Source: JAHBNG01 sp039028975 (GTDB lineage Bacteria; Chloroflexota; Anaerolineae; Caldilineales; Caldilineaceae). From it: a DNA stretch of 64,000 nt. The stretch covers positions 1 to 64,000 of the forward strand of contig JBCCHB010000081.1 of the NCBI GenBank assembly GCA_039028975.1, in the 5' to 3' direction. The position numbers were made by a program, and so were the translations under genes. Below are positions 42,888 to 52,924 of the stretch, piece after piece; the first letter of the stretch is position 1; each line of letters starts with the position of its first letter. The notes under the pieces were generated by a model. It had not been told where the DNA came from and did no database searches. It worked only from the letters and a program-made list of their open reading frames with translations.

Positions 42888-44564
42888 CTACTCAGAAACA
42901 GACCAGTTCGCGGCATTGTTAAAGCCATTGTTAAAGGGGTAGAAGACATTCCACAGTGCGTCATCGTCAAAGCCGCCTACGCGTTTGTTGACCGCCACGA
43001 TGCCGGTGAATTGAAGGAAGGGCATCATGGGCAGCTCCTCATTCAACTTGACCTGAATCTCCTGGTGAATAGCTTTCCGCTCATCGTCATCAACCGTGAC
43101 AGCCGTCTGGTTGAAGAGTTCTGTCGCCTCTGGATCACCCCATGGGGTCCGGCAGCGCTCGGCATCGGTAAAGAAAGAATTATAATCTTCTGGGAAGGCG
43201 AAGCCCCAACCCTGATAGAGCATGTCGAAATCACAATTTTCCTGCGCAACACCCACCGCGGTCCCTTCCAAAAGCTGTAGTTGGGTCTTGACACCCACCT
43301 GGGCCAGGTTCTGTTGGATCGCGGCCATAATGTCCTGGTGCAAGGGATCGCCATAGTACCAGTTGATCTTCAGTTCTGTTTCCGGATCCCAGGCACCATC
43401 AGCTTCAGCGGCTGCCAGCAGTTCCTGAGCCTTTTCAGGGTTGTATTCGTATTGATTGAGGTCCGAGGCCAACCAGGGGCGCATCTCCATGTAGGAATTG
43501 TAGGGCTTGCACAGACCCGCATAGAGACCTTCACAGATCCCTTCCCGATCAATACTGTAAGCTAATGCCTGGCGAACCCGCTTGTCCGACAGCCGGTCCG
43601 ATTCGTAGTTCAGCAGGAAGACGCGGATGTAGTTTCGATTGACCAGATGGACATCGATGTTATCCAATCCCTGCACCTGCTCGTAGAAGTCCTGGGGTAC
43701 GTTCCAAATGTCCAGTTCACCCTTCTGCAGCGCAATAAACTGGGTATCTTCCGTGCCAAAGTTCTTGTAGAGAATACGTTCCACTTTGGGCGTCTCACCG
43801 TAATAATCGTCGTTGCGCACGAGTTCGATAAACTGGTCGCGCTCGGCCTGTACAAATTTAAAGGGTCCAGAACCGATGTTCAGTTCGGGCGTGTACCAAG
43901 ATGGAGAATGGTGTTCCACAACGTCTTCTGGTGCGACATCACCGAAGATATGGCCGGGTAGGATCTGCAGATCTGTAGTAGCGGAGAGGTGCCAGCCAAC
44001 AGTCGGCTGTTCCAATTCTATGATAACGGTGTAGTCATCGGGAACCTGCACGCCTGGCAACTCATCAGATTCGCCATCATAGAAGGCTTGGCCACCCTTA
44101 ACGCTGCTGATCCAACGCTCGGGATTGATGTTGGTCGCCTGGGTCATGATAAATCGTATGGTCGCCTCTACATCGTGGGCCGTTACTGGTTCCCCATCAT
44201 GCCATGAGGCATCGTCTCGCAGGTTAAATGTATATGTGGTGGCGTCGTCCGACACTTCCCAAGATAGCGCTAGATCTGGATGTGGCTCGTTGTTGCGGTC
44301 CAGATTAAATAGGCGGCTGTGGGTCAGCATGGCAGGCGTATTGCTGCTATACCCATATTGGTAGGTTGGCCGGAAGGGGCTATAGGTCCCCCATGGGGAA
44401 GCTGTGGCCAAAGTCAATGTACTCACGTCTTCAGCTGCTGTTCCCGCTGCCGCTGAGTCGCCTCCGGCATCGGTCGGTGCCGCAACTGGTGCGCAGGCAG
44501 CGAGTATCAATACCAGCAAGATACTGAGGCTAAACAGGTTCTTTGTGATGGATTTGGGATTCAT
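42888..44564 (-). CDS. Peptide/nickel-type ABC transporter substrate-binding lipoprotein (SBP family 5)
   Basis: The 558 residues start with a lipoprotein leader, MNPKSITKNLFSLSILLVLI then LAAC with the lipid Cys at 24, and a small Ala/Gly linker. The SBP-5 body follows: VSDDATTYTFNLRDDASWHDGEPVTAHDV, GSGPFKFVQ and RVRQALAYSIDREGI. Such proteins capture oligopeptides, nickel or oligosaccharides. The neighbours (glycosidase-like, AgaI, sialidase-like) suggest sugar oligomers. ATG 44564 has AAGGAG 7 bases upstream, a strong site. It is the first gene of an operon leading to the two permeases. Confidence 0.9.
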   Translation of the reverse strand: MNPKSITKNLFSLSILLVLILAACAPVAAPTDAGGDSAAAGTAAEDVSTLTLATASPWGTYSPFRPTYQYGYSSNTPAMLTHSRLFNLDRNNEPHPDLALSWEVSDDATTYTFNLRDDASWHDGEPVTAHDVEATIRFIMTQATNINPERWISSVKGGQAFYDGESDELPGVQVPDDYTVIIELEQPTVGWHLSATTDLQILPGHIFGDVAPEDVVEHHSPSWYTPELNIGSGPFKFVQAERDQFIELVRNDDYYGETPKVERILYKNFGTEDTQFIALQKGELDIWNVPQDFYEQVQGLDNIDVHLVNRNYIRVFLLNYESDRLSDKRVRQALAYSIDREGICEGLYAGLCKPYNSYMEMRPWLASDLNQYEYNPEKAQELLAAAEADGAWDPETELKINWYYGDPLHQDIMAAIQQNLAQVGVKTQLQLLEGTAVGVAQENCDFDMLYQGWGFAFPEDYNSFFTDAERCRTPWGDPEATELFNQTAVTVDDDERKAIHQEIQVKLNEELPMMPFLQFTGIVAVNKRVGGFDDDALWNVFYPFNNGFNNAANWSVSE

Positions 44565-44890
44565 TGGTTCTCCTTGTGTATGATTTTGTGAAGGGAAACA
44601 ACTCAGCTGAACATCGACACAGCTTACGAAGTAGCCAAGATTTGGGCGAGATGCAGGTCTGCTATCCGGCAGCTACTGCATGACAGAATCGATACTTCAA
44701 CACGTGCTGCGTCTAAGACGCGAATTACAGTTGTACAGATTTGGCAATCTCAAACAACGTGCGAGTGTGAATTGGGATAGGGGGAAAAAGGGGCTGAGCG
44801 TAGGTTATCACGAAACGATTAACGCGTCAAGGACGGAAAATTTGACGATAATCCATAAATCCCCACTCGATTAATCATGACCGACTCCCT
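44565..44890. other. Intergenic region upstream of the importer
   Basis: Must hold the promoter for the binding-protein gene. A plus-strand frame at 44680-44874 is open but has no recognisable protein or ribosome site. No hairpin or repeat stood out. Confidence 0.4.
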
Positions 44891-46006
44891 TCAAACAGTA
44901 AGTCGCGCCCAGTGAATATCCATGGCCTGCGGGGTACCTGCGTAATGAACCACCATCACATCCCCGCTGGGCAGCGCTTCCGCATAGGGTAAGCCAAAGC
45001 TCCACAGCCCCATCTCTGCCAACAGTTCCCCGGTGCTATCATCTCGTTTAGCCGCTCCCTCTTGAGCATAGATGACCAGATCGCTGGCTGGCTCAAAAGG
45101 AGTGTCCATGCTGGGCGCAACCCGTGCGCGGATTGAGTGGCTTTGAAAGCGATCTACGTAGGCCAGCACCACGCGACCATCAGGCAGAACCGCGGGACGT
45201 CCAGCCTGATCGGCAAAGCCTAGATCTTCTGGTTCGGTCCAGCTTTTTCCGTTGTCATGGCTGATGCGGCGGTGGATGTTCAGGTAATTAGTGGTGTAGG
45301 AATCGTAGGTCCAGGCGAAGGTACCGATCTGCCCATTGGGCGCGACACCGCAGCGCAGATCCCAGTTAAAAATGCGGCCAGTTGGATCCTCGCCCGCGAC
45401 AACCGGTTGAGCCCACGTCTGGCCCTGATCGGTTGAGTGAAAAAAGACCACCTTCTGCATCCACGGTGATGCATCATGGTAATGCTTGTTGGTTTCGATG
45501 CTCATGGCGACGGAGCCGTCAGCCAGCTTAAGGATCGGGCTTGTCAGGCTGGCGGGACCGATCTCATCAGGCATGGGCACCAACCGCCACGATGACCACG
45601 TCTTGCCCTCATCATGCGAGTCCGCCAGCAAAATCGACATGGGGACACATCCCTCGGTATCCTCATTAAAGAGGGGTGCATTCGGATAGGTGGTGCGGTC
45701 GATCCACATAGTTGCAAGCAGGAGGTGCCCGGGCGTCAGCTCGGTCAGATATGCGACTTTAATCGTGCCATCTTTGTTATCTAGCGTTGGGCTGGTTAAT
45801 GGTCTCCAGGGATCGCTCCAGGTATGTCCGCCGTCGCTAGAGCTGGCGAATTCGACCACCTCGTCCGCGGAGTCTTTGGTTGATCCGGCACGCCATGTCG
45901 CGAGTAGCCTGCCATTGGAAAGAGTCGTTACAGTCGGGAAGGTTAGATTTGCGCGAGACGAATTGGGTTGGCTTTGGCTGAGGATGCCGGATGCGGCTAT
46001 TTTCAT
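44891..46006 (-). CDS. Sialidase-like BNR-repeat protein
   Basis: The 371 residues form a six-bladed sialidase-type propeller. Four Asp-boxes (S-x-D-x-G-x-T/S-W) are clear: SSDGGHTW (56-63), SHDEGKTW (130-137), STDQGQTW (near 191) and SHDNGKSW (near 247). The usual N-terminal FRIP is absent; RANLTFPTVTTLSNGRLLATW stands in its place. A tyrosine-glutamate catalytic pair cannot be assigned by eye. The protein may be an exo-sialidase or a sialidase-fold lyase or sulfatase partner. No leader. ATG 46006 lacks a strong ribosome site. Confidence 0.75.
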   Translation of the reverse strand: MKIAASGILSQSQPNSSRANLTFPTVTTLSNGRLLATWRAGSTKDSADEVVEFASSSDGGHTWSDPWRPLTSPTLDNKDGTIKVAYLTELTPGHLLLATMWIDRTTYPNAPLFNEDTEGCVPMSILLADSHDEGKTWSSWRLVPMPDEIGPASLTSPILKLADGSVAMSIETNKHYHDASPWMQKVVFFHSTDQGQTWAQPVVAGEDPTGRIFNWDLRCGVAPNGQIGTFAWTYDSYTTNYLNIHRRISHDNGKSWTEPEDLGFADQAGRPAVLPDGRVVLAYVDRFQSHSIRARVAPSMDTPFEPASDLVIYAQEGAAKRDDSTGELLAEMGLWSFGLPYAEALPSGDVMVVHYAGTPQAMDIHWARLTV

Positions 46007-46065
46007 GAGTGTTTTGATTCATTTATTGGTGTGGCGATACTATAGGTGTGACGATACCTTGTCTT

Positions 46066-48192
46066 TCAGCAGGGTTCGATTCTTACCGCTTTGATGCGGT
46101 TATTATAGTGATCGCTAATCAACAAAAGATCGTCGTAAAAACAAAGACCGTGGGGTTCATTTAAGCGTGCATCTTTTGCCGCACCGCCTTCTCCAGCATC
46201 GCCCGCATAGTCACAACCAGCGACGGTCTCTAATTCGCCACTTGCAGTAATGCGCCGAACACGATTATTCACCGAGTCTGAAAAATAGACGGCGTCGTCT
46301 GGGCCAACGGCCAGTCCATACGGCAAATTGATTCTAGCCCTGGTCGCGCTTGTGCCGTCCGGCGAGAAGCCAGCTTCACCGTATCCTGCAATGGTGGTAA
46401 TGATGCCCCCTGTACTTACTCGGCGTACCACATGGTAGATTTTGTCTGCGAAGTAGAGGTTGCCCGCGCTGTCGAAATCAATGGCGGTTGGCGTACCGAT
46501 TTTAGCCTGGGTCGCCAGACCGCCATCGCCTGAATAACCCGGTAGTCCTACACCAACCACGGTGGAAATCAGACCCGTCTGGGCATCAATGCGGCGAATA
46601 CGACCCGCGCCATCGCCTACATAGACATCACCGTTCGGACCAACGGCCACGGCTTCGATCTGCATAAAGCTGGCCGAGTTGGCGGGCCCACTATCGCCCT
46701 TGTCCCAGCGGCCTTCGCCACCATCCCACGGGAATGTGGTCCCCGCAATCGTGATGATGGTTCCATCGGCTTCCACTCGTCGAATACGTCCGTTGCGGGT
46801 ATCAGCAATCAACAATCGTCCGTGGCTATCGACAGCTACATCGTGGGGGTTCCCCAAATAAGCATCCTGGGCTAGACCGTTATCGCCGCCAAAGGCCCGC
46901 GCACCGTTGCCAGCCACAGTACAGATCAGACCCGTCTCAGGATCAATGGCTCGGATTCGTTGATTCCAGACGTCAGCGATGTAGATCGTGCCATTGGGAC
47001 CAACTGCTAGGCCCCCTGGACCATTGAGGAACGCTGCAGTAGCGACCTCACCATCATGGACGCTGGTACCGCCCAATGCAGTCGTCACAATACCGGTTCG
47101 GCCGTCGTAGCGCCGTAGCCGCCCCGAACAATCCCCCCAGTAAACTGACCCGTCAGGATCAGCCCAAATCCCCGCTTCCACAGAATTGCATTGGGTCTGG
47201 GCACCCGGCAACCCCTCCTCTCCAAAGCCAGGTACACCGTTGCCGACCACGGTTGTCACAATCCCAGTGACGGCATCGACCTTGCGGACTCGGTAGCCAT
47301 ACTTCTCACCAACGTAGAGGTTGTTATGGGTATCTAGGCAGATGGCATCTGGCATCAGTGTGCTGGCCTCGTTTGCCGGCCCTCCATCTCCGGCCGAAGA
47401 GCGACGTCCATTGCCCAGCACAGTCTCGATGATCCCCGTGGCCATGTTAATCCTGCGAACCCGGTCGTTGGAGTTGTCGCAGACATAGAGGTGATGATAG
47501 CCCTGATCAAAGGCCAGATGTTCTGGATGGTGAAATGCTGCGTCTTGGGCTAGCCCGCCATCCCCATGATAGCCCATAAGGCTCAGCACTGGTCCACTGC
47601 TGGGCGCTCCGCCGGTCTTTACAGGGAGAGGGACCGCACTTTGGCCAGCAAAGAGGTCAATAAGGCCGGACCGTCCGTCGACGCGTCGAATGTTGTTGGC
47701 CCACTCGCTAGAGAGATAGACATTCCCTGCATCGTCCACCGCCACGCCACTGGTGGTATCCAACTCTGCCTCCAGGGCCGGTCCGCCGTCGCCACCGCGC
47801 CCGGTCCTGCCCGAACCAGCTACCCTAGTCACAAAACCTGTCTCATAATCGATACGCCGAATAACCTGATTTCCCAGATCCGAAAGATAGAGGTTGCCGT
47901 GCCGATCTTGGGTTAAATCGTGGGGCCAAAAGAAACGCGCTTCGCTGGCTGGGCCGCCGTCGCCTGCATTGCCGGGAATGCCATCACCTGCAAATGGGTG
48001 GAGGATACCTTCATGATCAATGCGCCACAGCCGATGGGCATGATAATCGACCACGATGAGGTCACCATCAGGACGACGCACCACGCCCATCGGCCAGCCC
48101 GCGTCCGCTTCGATGGCTGGAATGCCAGTGCGGTAGCCAATGCCTGCGATGGTAATGATAGTATAGGGTGGCAGTTTGTTTTTATCTAACAT
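46066..48192 (-). CDS. NHL-repeat beta-propeller protein
   Basis: The 708 residues are a long array of NHL repeats. Units read like GVAVDDAGNVYLSSEWANNIRRVD, FNGPGGLAVGPNGTIYIAD, NPHDVAVDSHGRLLIADT and LPYGLAVGPDDAVYFSD, each followed by G-x-I-x-T-V-A-G-x-G. There are at least ten blades, so probably two propellers. TVAGNGxxGxGGDGGPA between blades is typical of the bacterial NHL/virginiamycin-lyase-like group. No leader or catalytic residue is obvious. A 425-base piece of this gene is repeated at 52496-52924. Confidence 0.85.
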   Translation of the reverse strand: MLDKNKLPPYTIITIAGIGYRTGIPAIEADAGWPMGVVRRPDGDLIVVDYHAHRLWRIDHEGILHPFAGDGIPGNAGDGGPASEARFFWPHDLTQDRHGNLYLSDLGNQVIRRIDYETGFVTRVAGSGRTGRGGDGGPALEAELDTTSGVAVDDAGNVYLSSEWANNIRRVDGRSGLIDLFAGQSAVPLPVKTGGAPSSGPVLSLMGYHGDGGLAQDAAFHHPEHLAFDQGYHHLYVCDNSNDRVRRINMATGIIETVLGNGRRSSAGDGGPANEASTLMPDAICLDTHNNLYVGEKYGYRVRKVDAVTGIVTTVVGNGVPGFGEEGLPGAQTQCNSVEAGIWADPDGSVYWGDCSGRLRRYDGRTGIVTTALGGTSVHDGEVATAAFLNGPGGLAVGPNGTIYIADVWNQRIRAIDPETGLICTVAGNGARAFGGDNGLAQDAYLGNPHDVAVDSHGRLLIADTRNGRIRRVEADGTIITIAGTTFPWDGGEGRWDKGDSGPANSASFMQIEAVAVGPNGDVYVGDGAGRIRRIDAQTGLISTVVGVGLPGYSGDGGLATQAKIGTPTAIDFDSAGNLYFADKIYHVVRRVSTGGIITTIAGYGEAGFSPDGTSATRARINLPYGLAVGPDDAVYFSDSVNNRVRRITASGELETVAGCDYAGDAGEGGAAKDARLNEPHGLCFYDDLLLISDHYNNRIKAVRIEPC

Positions 48193-48303
48193 CCGGCTGA
48201 ATCTGAGTCAATTTCCAGCAGTATTTCGATAGAACGATTTTCTTAAACGATTAGATTTTGGAAGATGGATGGACATAGATCGCGTGTAGATCGCAAATTA
48301 TCA

Positions 48304-49545
48304 CTAGCTGTGTATGGGGAGCCTGCCTGAGCGATATTCGGCTTCCCAGAGTGCAACCGTTTCCTCTATATACCGCTCGGCAGGTTGGTCTATACCGTGG
48401 GCTTTTATCAGTTCGGGAATCCACTTTTTGCCATACGCTACGTGGGTACGTTCATCAGCCATGTCGTACGAGATATATTGAATCGAAAGTGCGTCCTCGT
48501 GCTCAACATAGGCTTTGATACTCTCATGGCGATAGGGGAAAGCGTGAACCTCATTGCCCATGGTTAGTAGCGTGTACTGGGTGGCCGGATCGTATTGACT
48601 GCGCCATTCATAGATGAGCGTATTCTGAGGAACATCAGTATAGTCGAGCCCGTGTTGTTCGAGCCACTCGATACCTAGCTTACAATGGCGTACCTCGTCA
48701 TAGCAGTGACGAGCGCTATCATAGGTAAAGGCCCACGGCATATTCGGCGAAAGATAGATGACCAAAGCCACTGTCTCTGCGGCCAGCATCTCCTGGCTAT
48801 AACTCTCAAATTCAAGCTGACGACGGGTGGTCAAGTCATCACCACTTATACGCTGACCCGCGTTCCGATTAACCAGCGAAAACCGTTCGTCGCGGGCCGC
48901 TTTACGTGGAGCCACAAAGCGGGTAGAAATTGCTGGTGGTTGCGGGTGATTAAACGGGCGGGTTGGACCATCTTGTTTCTCCGTCCGCCCTGTAACGCCT
49001 CCCGCAGCATCTAGCAGTTCAGCCACATATGCTTCCCACTCGCCAACGGGGTGATGAGCAAGCGCTTCTTTGGCCCAACGGAGCTGTTCTTCTTTATCGA
49101 TCAAGATATGTTTAAAGGCGTAGAGCGTAGGCGCATCCGGATTGGCAAAGGTCTGCTCCATATGCCAGCGGTAGGCTTCAACCAGCGCGGGTTTGATGAT
49201 TCGAAAGAGACCCGCCAGCAGATCTAGCTCACTCGGGGCATGGATCGCTTCAGCCATTAGATACTCTAGAGCTTTATCATCTGGAGGTCTAAAGGCAGGC
49301 GTTTGGACTTCACGCAACCGCATATAGAGATGCTGCACATGCTGAGCATCTTCCCATAACAAGCGTCCCATCGCCAATTTCAGATCCATATTGGCCGTTG
49401 CCGGAAGCCAGCCTGCGAGGATACGCAGCGTCTCGTATTCGATAAAGCGATAACGATTTACCAATCGTTTATTCTGTTCGAAGTTGATAGATTGTTGTGG
49501 TGCTATTATCTGCATGGATCGCTCGATTACCATCTCTGGATTCAA
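48304..49545 (-). CDS. Double ferritin-like domain protein (DUF455-like)
   Basis: The 413 residues contain two helical bundles. The first has RYRFIEYETLRILAGW (E36/E38) and LLWEDAQHVQHLY (E65, H69). The second has YSQEMLAAETVALVIYL, CYDEVRHCKLGIEW and DMADERTHVAYGKKW. These are E and ExxH motifs that bind a di-iron or Mn site in ferritin-like oxidases. Function unassigned. The frame starts at TTG 49545 with GGGAAG about 9 bases upstream; ATG 49533 is an alternative without a ribosome site. A 14-base tandem duplication lies just upstream. Confidence 0.75.
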   Translation of the reverse strand: MNPEMVIERSMQIIAPQQSINFEQNKRLVNRYRFIEYETLRILAGWLPATANMDLKLAMGRLLWEDAQHVQHLYMRLREVQTPAFRPPDDKALEYLMAEAIHAPSELDLLAGLFRIIKPALVEAYRWHMEQTFANPDAPTLYAFKHILIDKEEQLRWAKEALAHHPVGEWEAYVAELLDAAGGVTGRTEKQDGPTRPFNHPQPPAISTRFVAPRKAARDERFSLVNRNAGQRISGDDLTTRRQLEFESYSQEMLAAETVALVIYLSPNMPWAFTYDSARHCYDEVRHCKLGIEWLEQHGLDYTDVPQNTLIYEWRSQYDPATQYTLLTMGNEVHAFPYRHESIKAYVEHEDALSIQYISYDMADERTHVAYGKKWIPELIKAHGIDQPAERYIEETVALWEAEYRSGRLPIHS

Positions 49546-50332
49546 AATGCTAACTTCCCATTACTAACTTCCCATTACAAAAGTACTGCAAAAGGAACAT
49601 AAACGCAAAAAAGAAGATTTTTGATTCGTGTCACCGCCTGTATACATATGTCAATCAATCCCAAAGACGTCTCACTCATATTGTTCCTGCGTCTACGCGT
49701 TTTGGACATGGGATATAGATTATTGATACTAGCTGAACGGTGAATTGCAGTTTGTGAAATAGTGCCGCTCAGCGGCCGTAACGTTGGCGTAAACGCCTGC
49801 CTCGCAGTCACGAAATGGGCCTTTGCCCTAAGTGCTTGCGACCATAGTGAATAAATGAGTCGTCCTGCTACCTAGCAGACCTCAACCGGCTCAGTCCAGG
49901 TATGGCTCTGTCTGTGGTCTATCATCTGTCCAGGTCTTGGTCCTATCGTGGCAATTGGCCTCACAGCCAACGGTCCAAGCGAAGATGATGGAAATGAAGA
50001 GGTGACATCATCCTAAGGTTACGGAAAATGGACATACGGAACGGAGTAACCCGTCAATGACTCTCATAACAACGAGCAGGCAACCAGCCGCAAGTCATAG
50101 ATGGGAGAGATTGTCCAAGAAGCAAAAGCTCAAGGTAATGCTTGGCAAACGCCGTTCTCGCCAGGGCTTCAAAACCATCATCAAGCCAAGCAAGGAGGCG
50201 CAAAAACGCCACTTGGTCGCAATGGCCGAAGTTATCAAAAACAATTGGACCAAGACGGCATATTGACCCTCTGCATGGTCGATCACGGTAGCCCTGAAAC
50301 CTTCTATATCGATGAGTTGAATGGGCCGCGAT
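49546..50332. other. Gene-poor spacer with mobile-element debris
   Basis: Begins with a perfect 14-base tandem duplication (TAACTTCCCATTAC at 49551-49578). From about 49830 the DNA has the look of a group II intron 5' region (stem-rich, ending GGAACGGAGTAACCC near 50038-50052) before the reverse-transcriptase remnant. No other gene was found. The boundary with the IS1182-type element is at 50332/50333. Confidence 0.5.
50144..50266 (+). pseudogene. Group II intron reverse transcriptase remnant
   Basis: The frame reads GKRRSRQGFKTIIKPSKE and then AQKRHLVAMAEVIKNNWTKT before TAA. The GFKTLIKPSKxAxKxHLxxIxEVIxxN pattern is the maturase-side (thumb/X) segment of group II intron RTs. Only about 41 codons remain. 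The RT core, including YADD, and the C-terminal LNPIIRGW part are absent. Confidence 0.75.
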
Positions 50333-52495
50333 GAGAGCGTTTCATAAATATTTGAGAAAAGTGGGGAGAGTGGCTATGACTCCCCAACGGTTTCGTTTAG
50401 AAGGGTAGGGTTATGGTAAAAGCAAGGTATGAAAAGTAGACAAGTGCCAAAGTTTGTAAGACCATTAAGTTGCTTAGACAAAAAGGCAATAAACTATGGC
50501 ACCTACAACAATTATACCTCAAATCGAAACCCTACCCGAATCCTTCAAAGCACAAATAGAAGACCCAGCCGAGCAGCAAGTGGTTCTGGATGAGTTGCTG
50601 GCGTGGCTCAATGAACAAACAAAGTAGAAGCGAGAAGGGCATCCACTGGTTCGAATCAAGGAACGCTTTGACCTAAGTGAGATGGTGGCTGGTTGCCAAG
50701 GGTTTCACACGCACGAAATGGGCAAACCGGGTCAAGAAGCGACCTACACCATAGAACAGCTCTGTTGTGCCTTGTTGGTGAAATACGTTTACAACTGGTC
50801 CTATGCCAAGACAGCCTATGAATTGGCGAGCCAAGGCCCGGTGCCTTGGTTTGCCGAGCTAGCCCCATATGGACCGACCATCAGTTCAACGACGCTATGG
50901 CGCTTTAACCAGTGGGTGCAAGAGCACCAGCCACGTCTATTTTTCAACACCATCCTCAAACAGATTGATGAAGATTTCCCCGAAGAAAGGGAGAAGATGC
51001 AGGCGGGTGATACCTACGCCATGTTGGCGGTGGTCAACGCCCAAAGCCGCACCCAGCTCCTACGCACAAGCTGCCAAAATCTACTCGATGCCATTGAGTC
51101 TCCGATACCAGTTGTCTACCACATCCTCATCCCGACTGTAGACAGAGTTGCGCTCTTTGGTCAGGAGGATGACCCCAAAGAAGCCTGGTTGGAGATTGAT
51201 GAACGCAAGGCCCTGGAAGTCAAAACGGCTCTGGCAGCGGCCAACTTTCTCATACAAGTCGAGAATGTGCTGAAAGGACTACCCCTCGCCACCAATGGTC
51301 ACTACGCCGATATCCTCCTCTGGCAGTCAGTGCTAGACAAAGTGCTATACGATGAGTTTGAGCTAATTGAGGATGACTCGGGTCCATCCAAAAAGAGCCA
51401 ACCCCAAACGAAACGATTCAAAGAAGCCAAGTTACTGACCAAAGCCCAACGCGAAAAGCGACGCAAATAAGGCACCTATCGCTACGGCTCCACCAAAGAA
51501 CTAGAGGCTTCCTTCCGCAACCACGGCAAGTCCAACGACTTTGGCTACAATATCTCCATTGCTGCAACTGACAACTTTATCCGAGAGATTGCCGCTGCCA
51601 CCGGAGCCACCCCTGACCCAACTGGCATTCCCCTCATGCTTGAGGCCCAAATGGAGAATCTTGGGACTGTGCCTGACAAATTTGTCTACGACAGAGCGGC
51701 TGGCTACCCCATCTATTTTCATCAAGTACATAAGGCCACTGATGGCAAAACCCAACTGGTTGCCCACCTCATTGAAACCGGTAAGAAGAAAGAGAAAGAG
51801 CTCTATGGACCCAAGGATTTTACGCTGGATGAGGACCGTGTCTTGACCTGTCCTGCTGGTCAGCAAACCTCTCATACCTCTCGCAGCAAGAACTCTGATG
51901 GTTGGGATTTCCGCTTTTCTGCCAAAACTTGCCAGGGTTGTGTATTACTCGACAAGTGTCGCCCTGATACCAAACCGACCAGCCGTCGTTCTGTCTTTAT
52001 TTCAGACTATCGCTATTTTCAATGGGGGGTCCTTGCCTACGCCGAGACTGACCAATTCAAGGTTGATATGAAGTTCCGAGCCAACATCGAGCGCATCATT
52101 GCCGCCCTTGTTCGCTACAATGGTGGCCGAAGAGCCAAATCCAACGGCCTTGAGGCCGCCGACTATCAGGCTCGCTCCGCTGCCACCGCTTACAACCTCA
52201 AGCGCTGGCTTAAGCTCAACGATGAATCCTAAACTCGTCACCTTTTACCTCAGCCTCCAATCTCCCAGCTCATGCAGGCACGCTTGACAATCTAACGATT
52301 ACTCGCAACTCCCCTGGCTACAGGTTTCCCCTGCCACGCCTCTGCTCTTTTTGCCCTCTGATGCCCGCTCTTTGGGACTCTTGACTCCCTATCGGCCATA
52401 ACCTCACACTCTTTTGGCCTTTTCATTCGACTCTTGACAAAAAAACAGAGTTCTTTTTTCCCAGGCACACCATCCCTTATTTATGAAACGCTCTC
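50333..52495 (+). mobile_element. IS1182-type insertion sequence, 2163 bp
   Basis: Perfect 18-base terminal inverted repeats, GAGAGCGTTTCATAAATA at 50333-50350 and its complement at 52478-52495, enclose one transposase gene. Left neighbour is group II intron debris; right neighbour is the NHL gene fragment, so it marks the border of that duplicated block. No clean target duplication is visible (CGAT on the left, CGCA on the right). Confidence 0.9.
50496..52232 (+). pseudogene. IS1182-family transposase with two in-frame stops
   Basis: One frame of 578 codons runs from ATG 50496. TAG (50625-50627) and TAA (51468-51470) interrupt it, with homology unbroken on both sides. The N-terminal part has YTIEQLCCALLVKYVYNWSYAKTAYELA. 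The C-terminal part has the IS1182/DDE_Tnp_1_6 features: FVYDRAAGYPIYFHQVHKAT, the cysteine cluster LTCPAGQ, CQGCVLLDKCRP, then RANIERIIAALVRYNGGRRA. The catalytic pattern is otherwise intact. The two stops most simply mean a dead element, despite perfect terminal repeats. Confidence 0.85.
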
Positions 52496-52924
52496 CGCAT
52501 AGGCCATACGGCAAATTGATTCTAGCTCTGGTCGCGCTTGTGCCGTCCAGCGAGAAGCCAGCTTCGCCGTGTCCTGCAATGGTAGTAATGATGCCCTCCA
52601 TACTCACTCGGCACACCACATGGTAGATTTTGTCCGCGAAGTAGAGGTTGCCCGCGCTGTCGAAATCAATGGCGGTTGGCGTACCGATTTTAGCCTGGGT
52701 CGCCAGACCGCCATTGCCTGAATAGCCCGGTAACCCTACACCAACCGCGGTGGAAATCAGACCCGTCTGGGCATCAATGCGGCGAATACGACCCGCGCCA
52801 TCACCTATATAAATATCATCGCTCGGATCAACGGCCACGGCTTCGATCTGCATAAAGCTGGCCGAGCTGGCGGGGCCACCATCGCCCTTGTCCCAGCGGC
52901 CTTCGCCACCATCCCACGGGAACG
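52496..52924 (-). pseudogene. Internal fragment of the NHL-repeat gene
   Basis: The minus strand repeats about 425 bases of the gene at 46066 (corresponding to about 46313-46740) with only scattered changes. Shared words include GDGAGRIRRIDAQTGLIS, TAVGVGLPGYSG and ATQAKIGTPTAIDFDSAGN. At the 3' side the homology stops at the IS1182 terminus; at the 5' side it stops after the CCACGGGAACG point. It has no start and no natural end, so it is a duplicate segment trimmed by the IS. Confidence 0.9.

Noticed and set aside
44680..44874. 64-codon plus-strand frame in the importer's upstream region
   Set aside because: No ribosome site, no family and no conserved pattern; likely chance.
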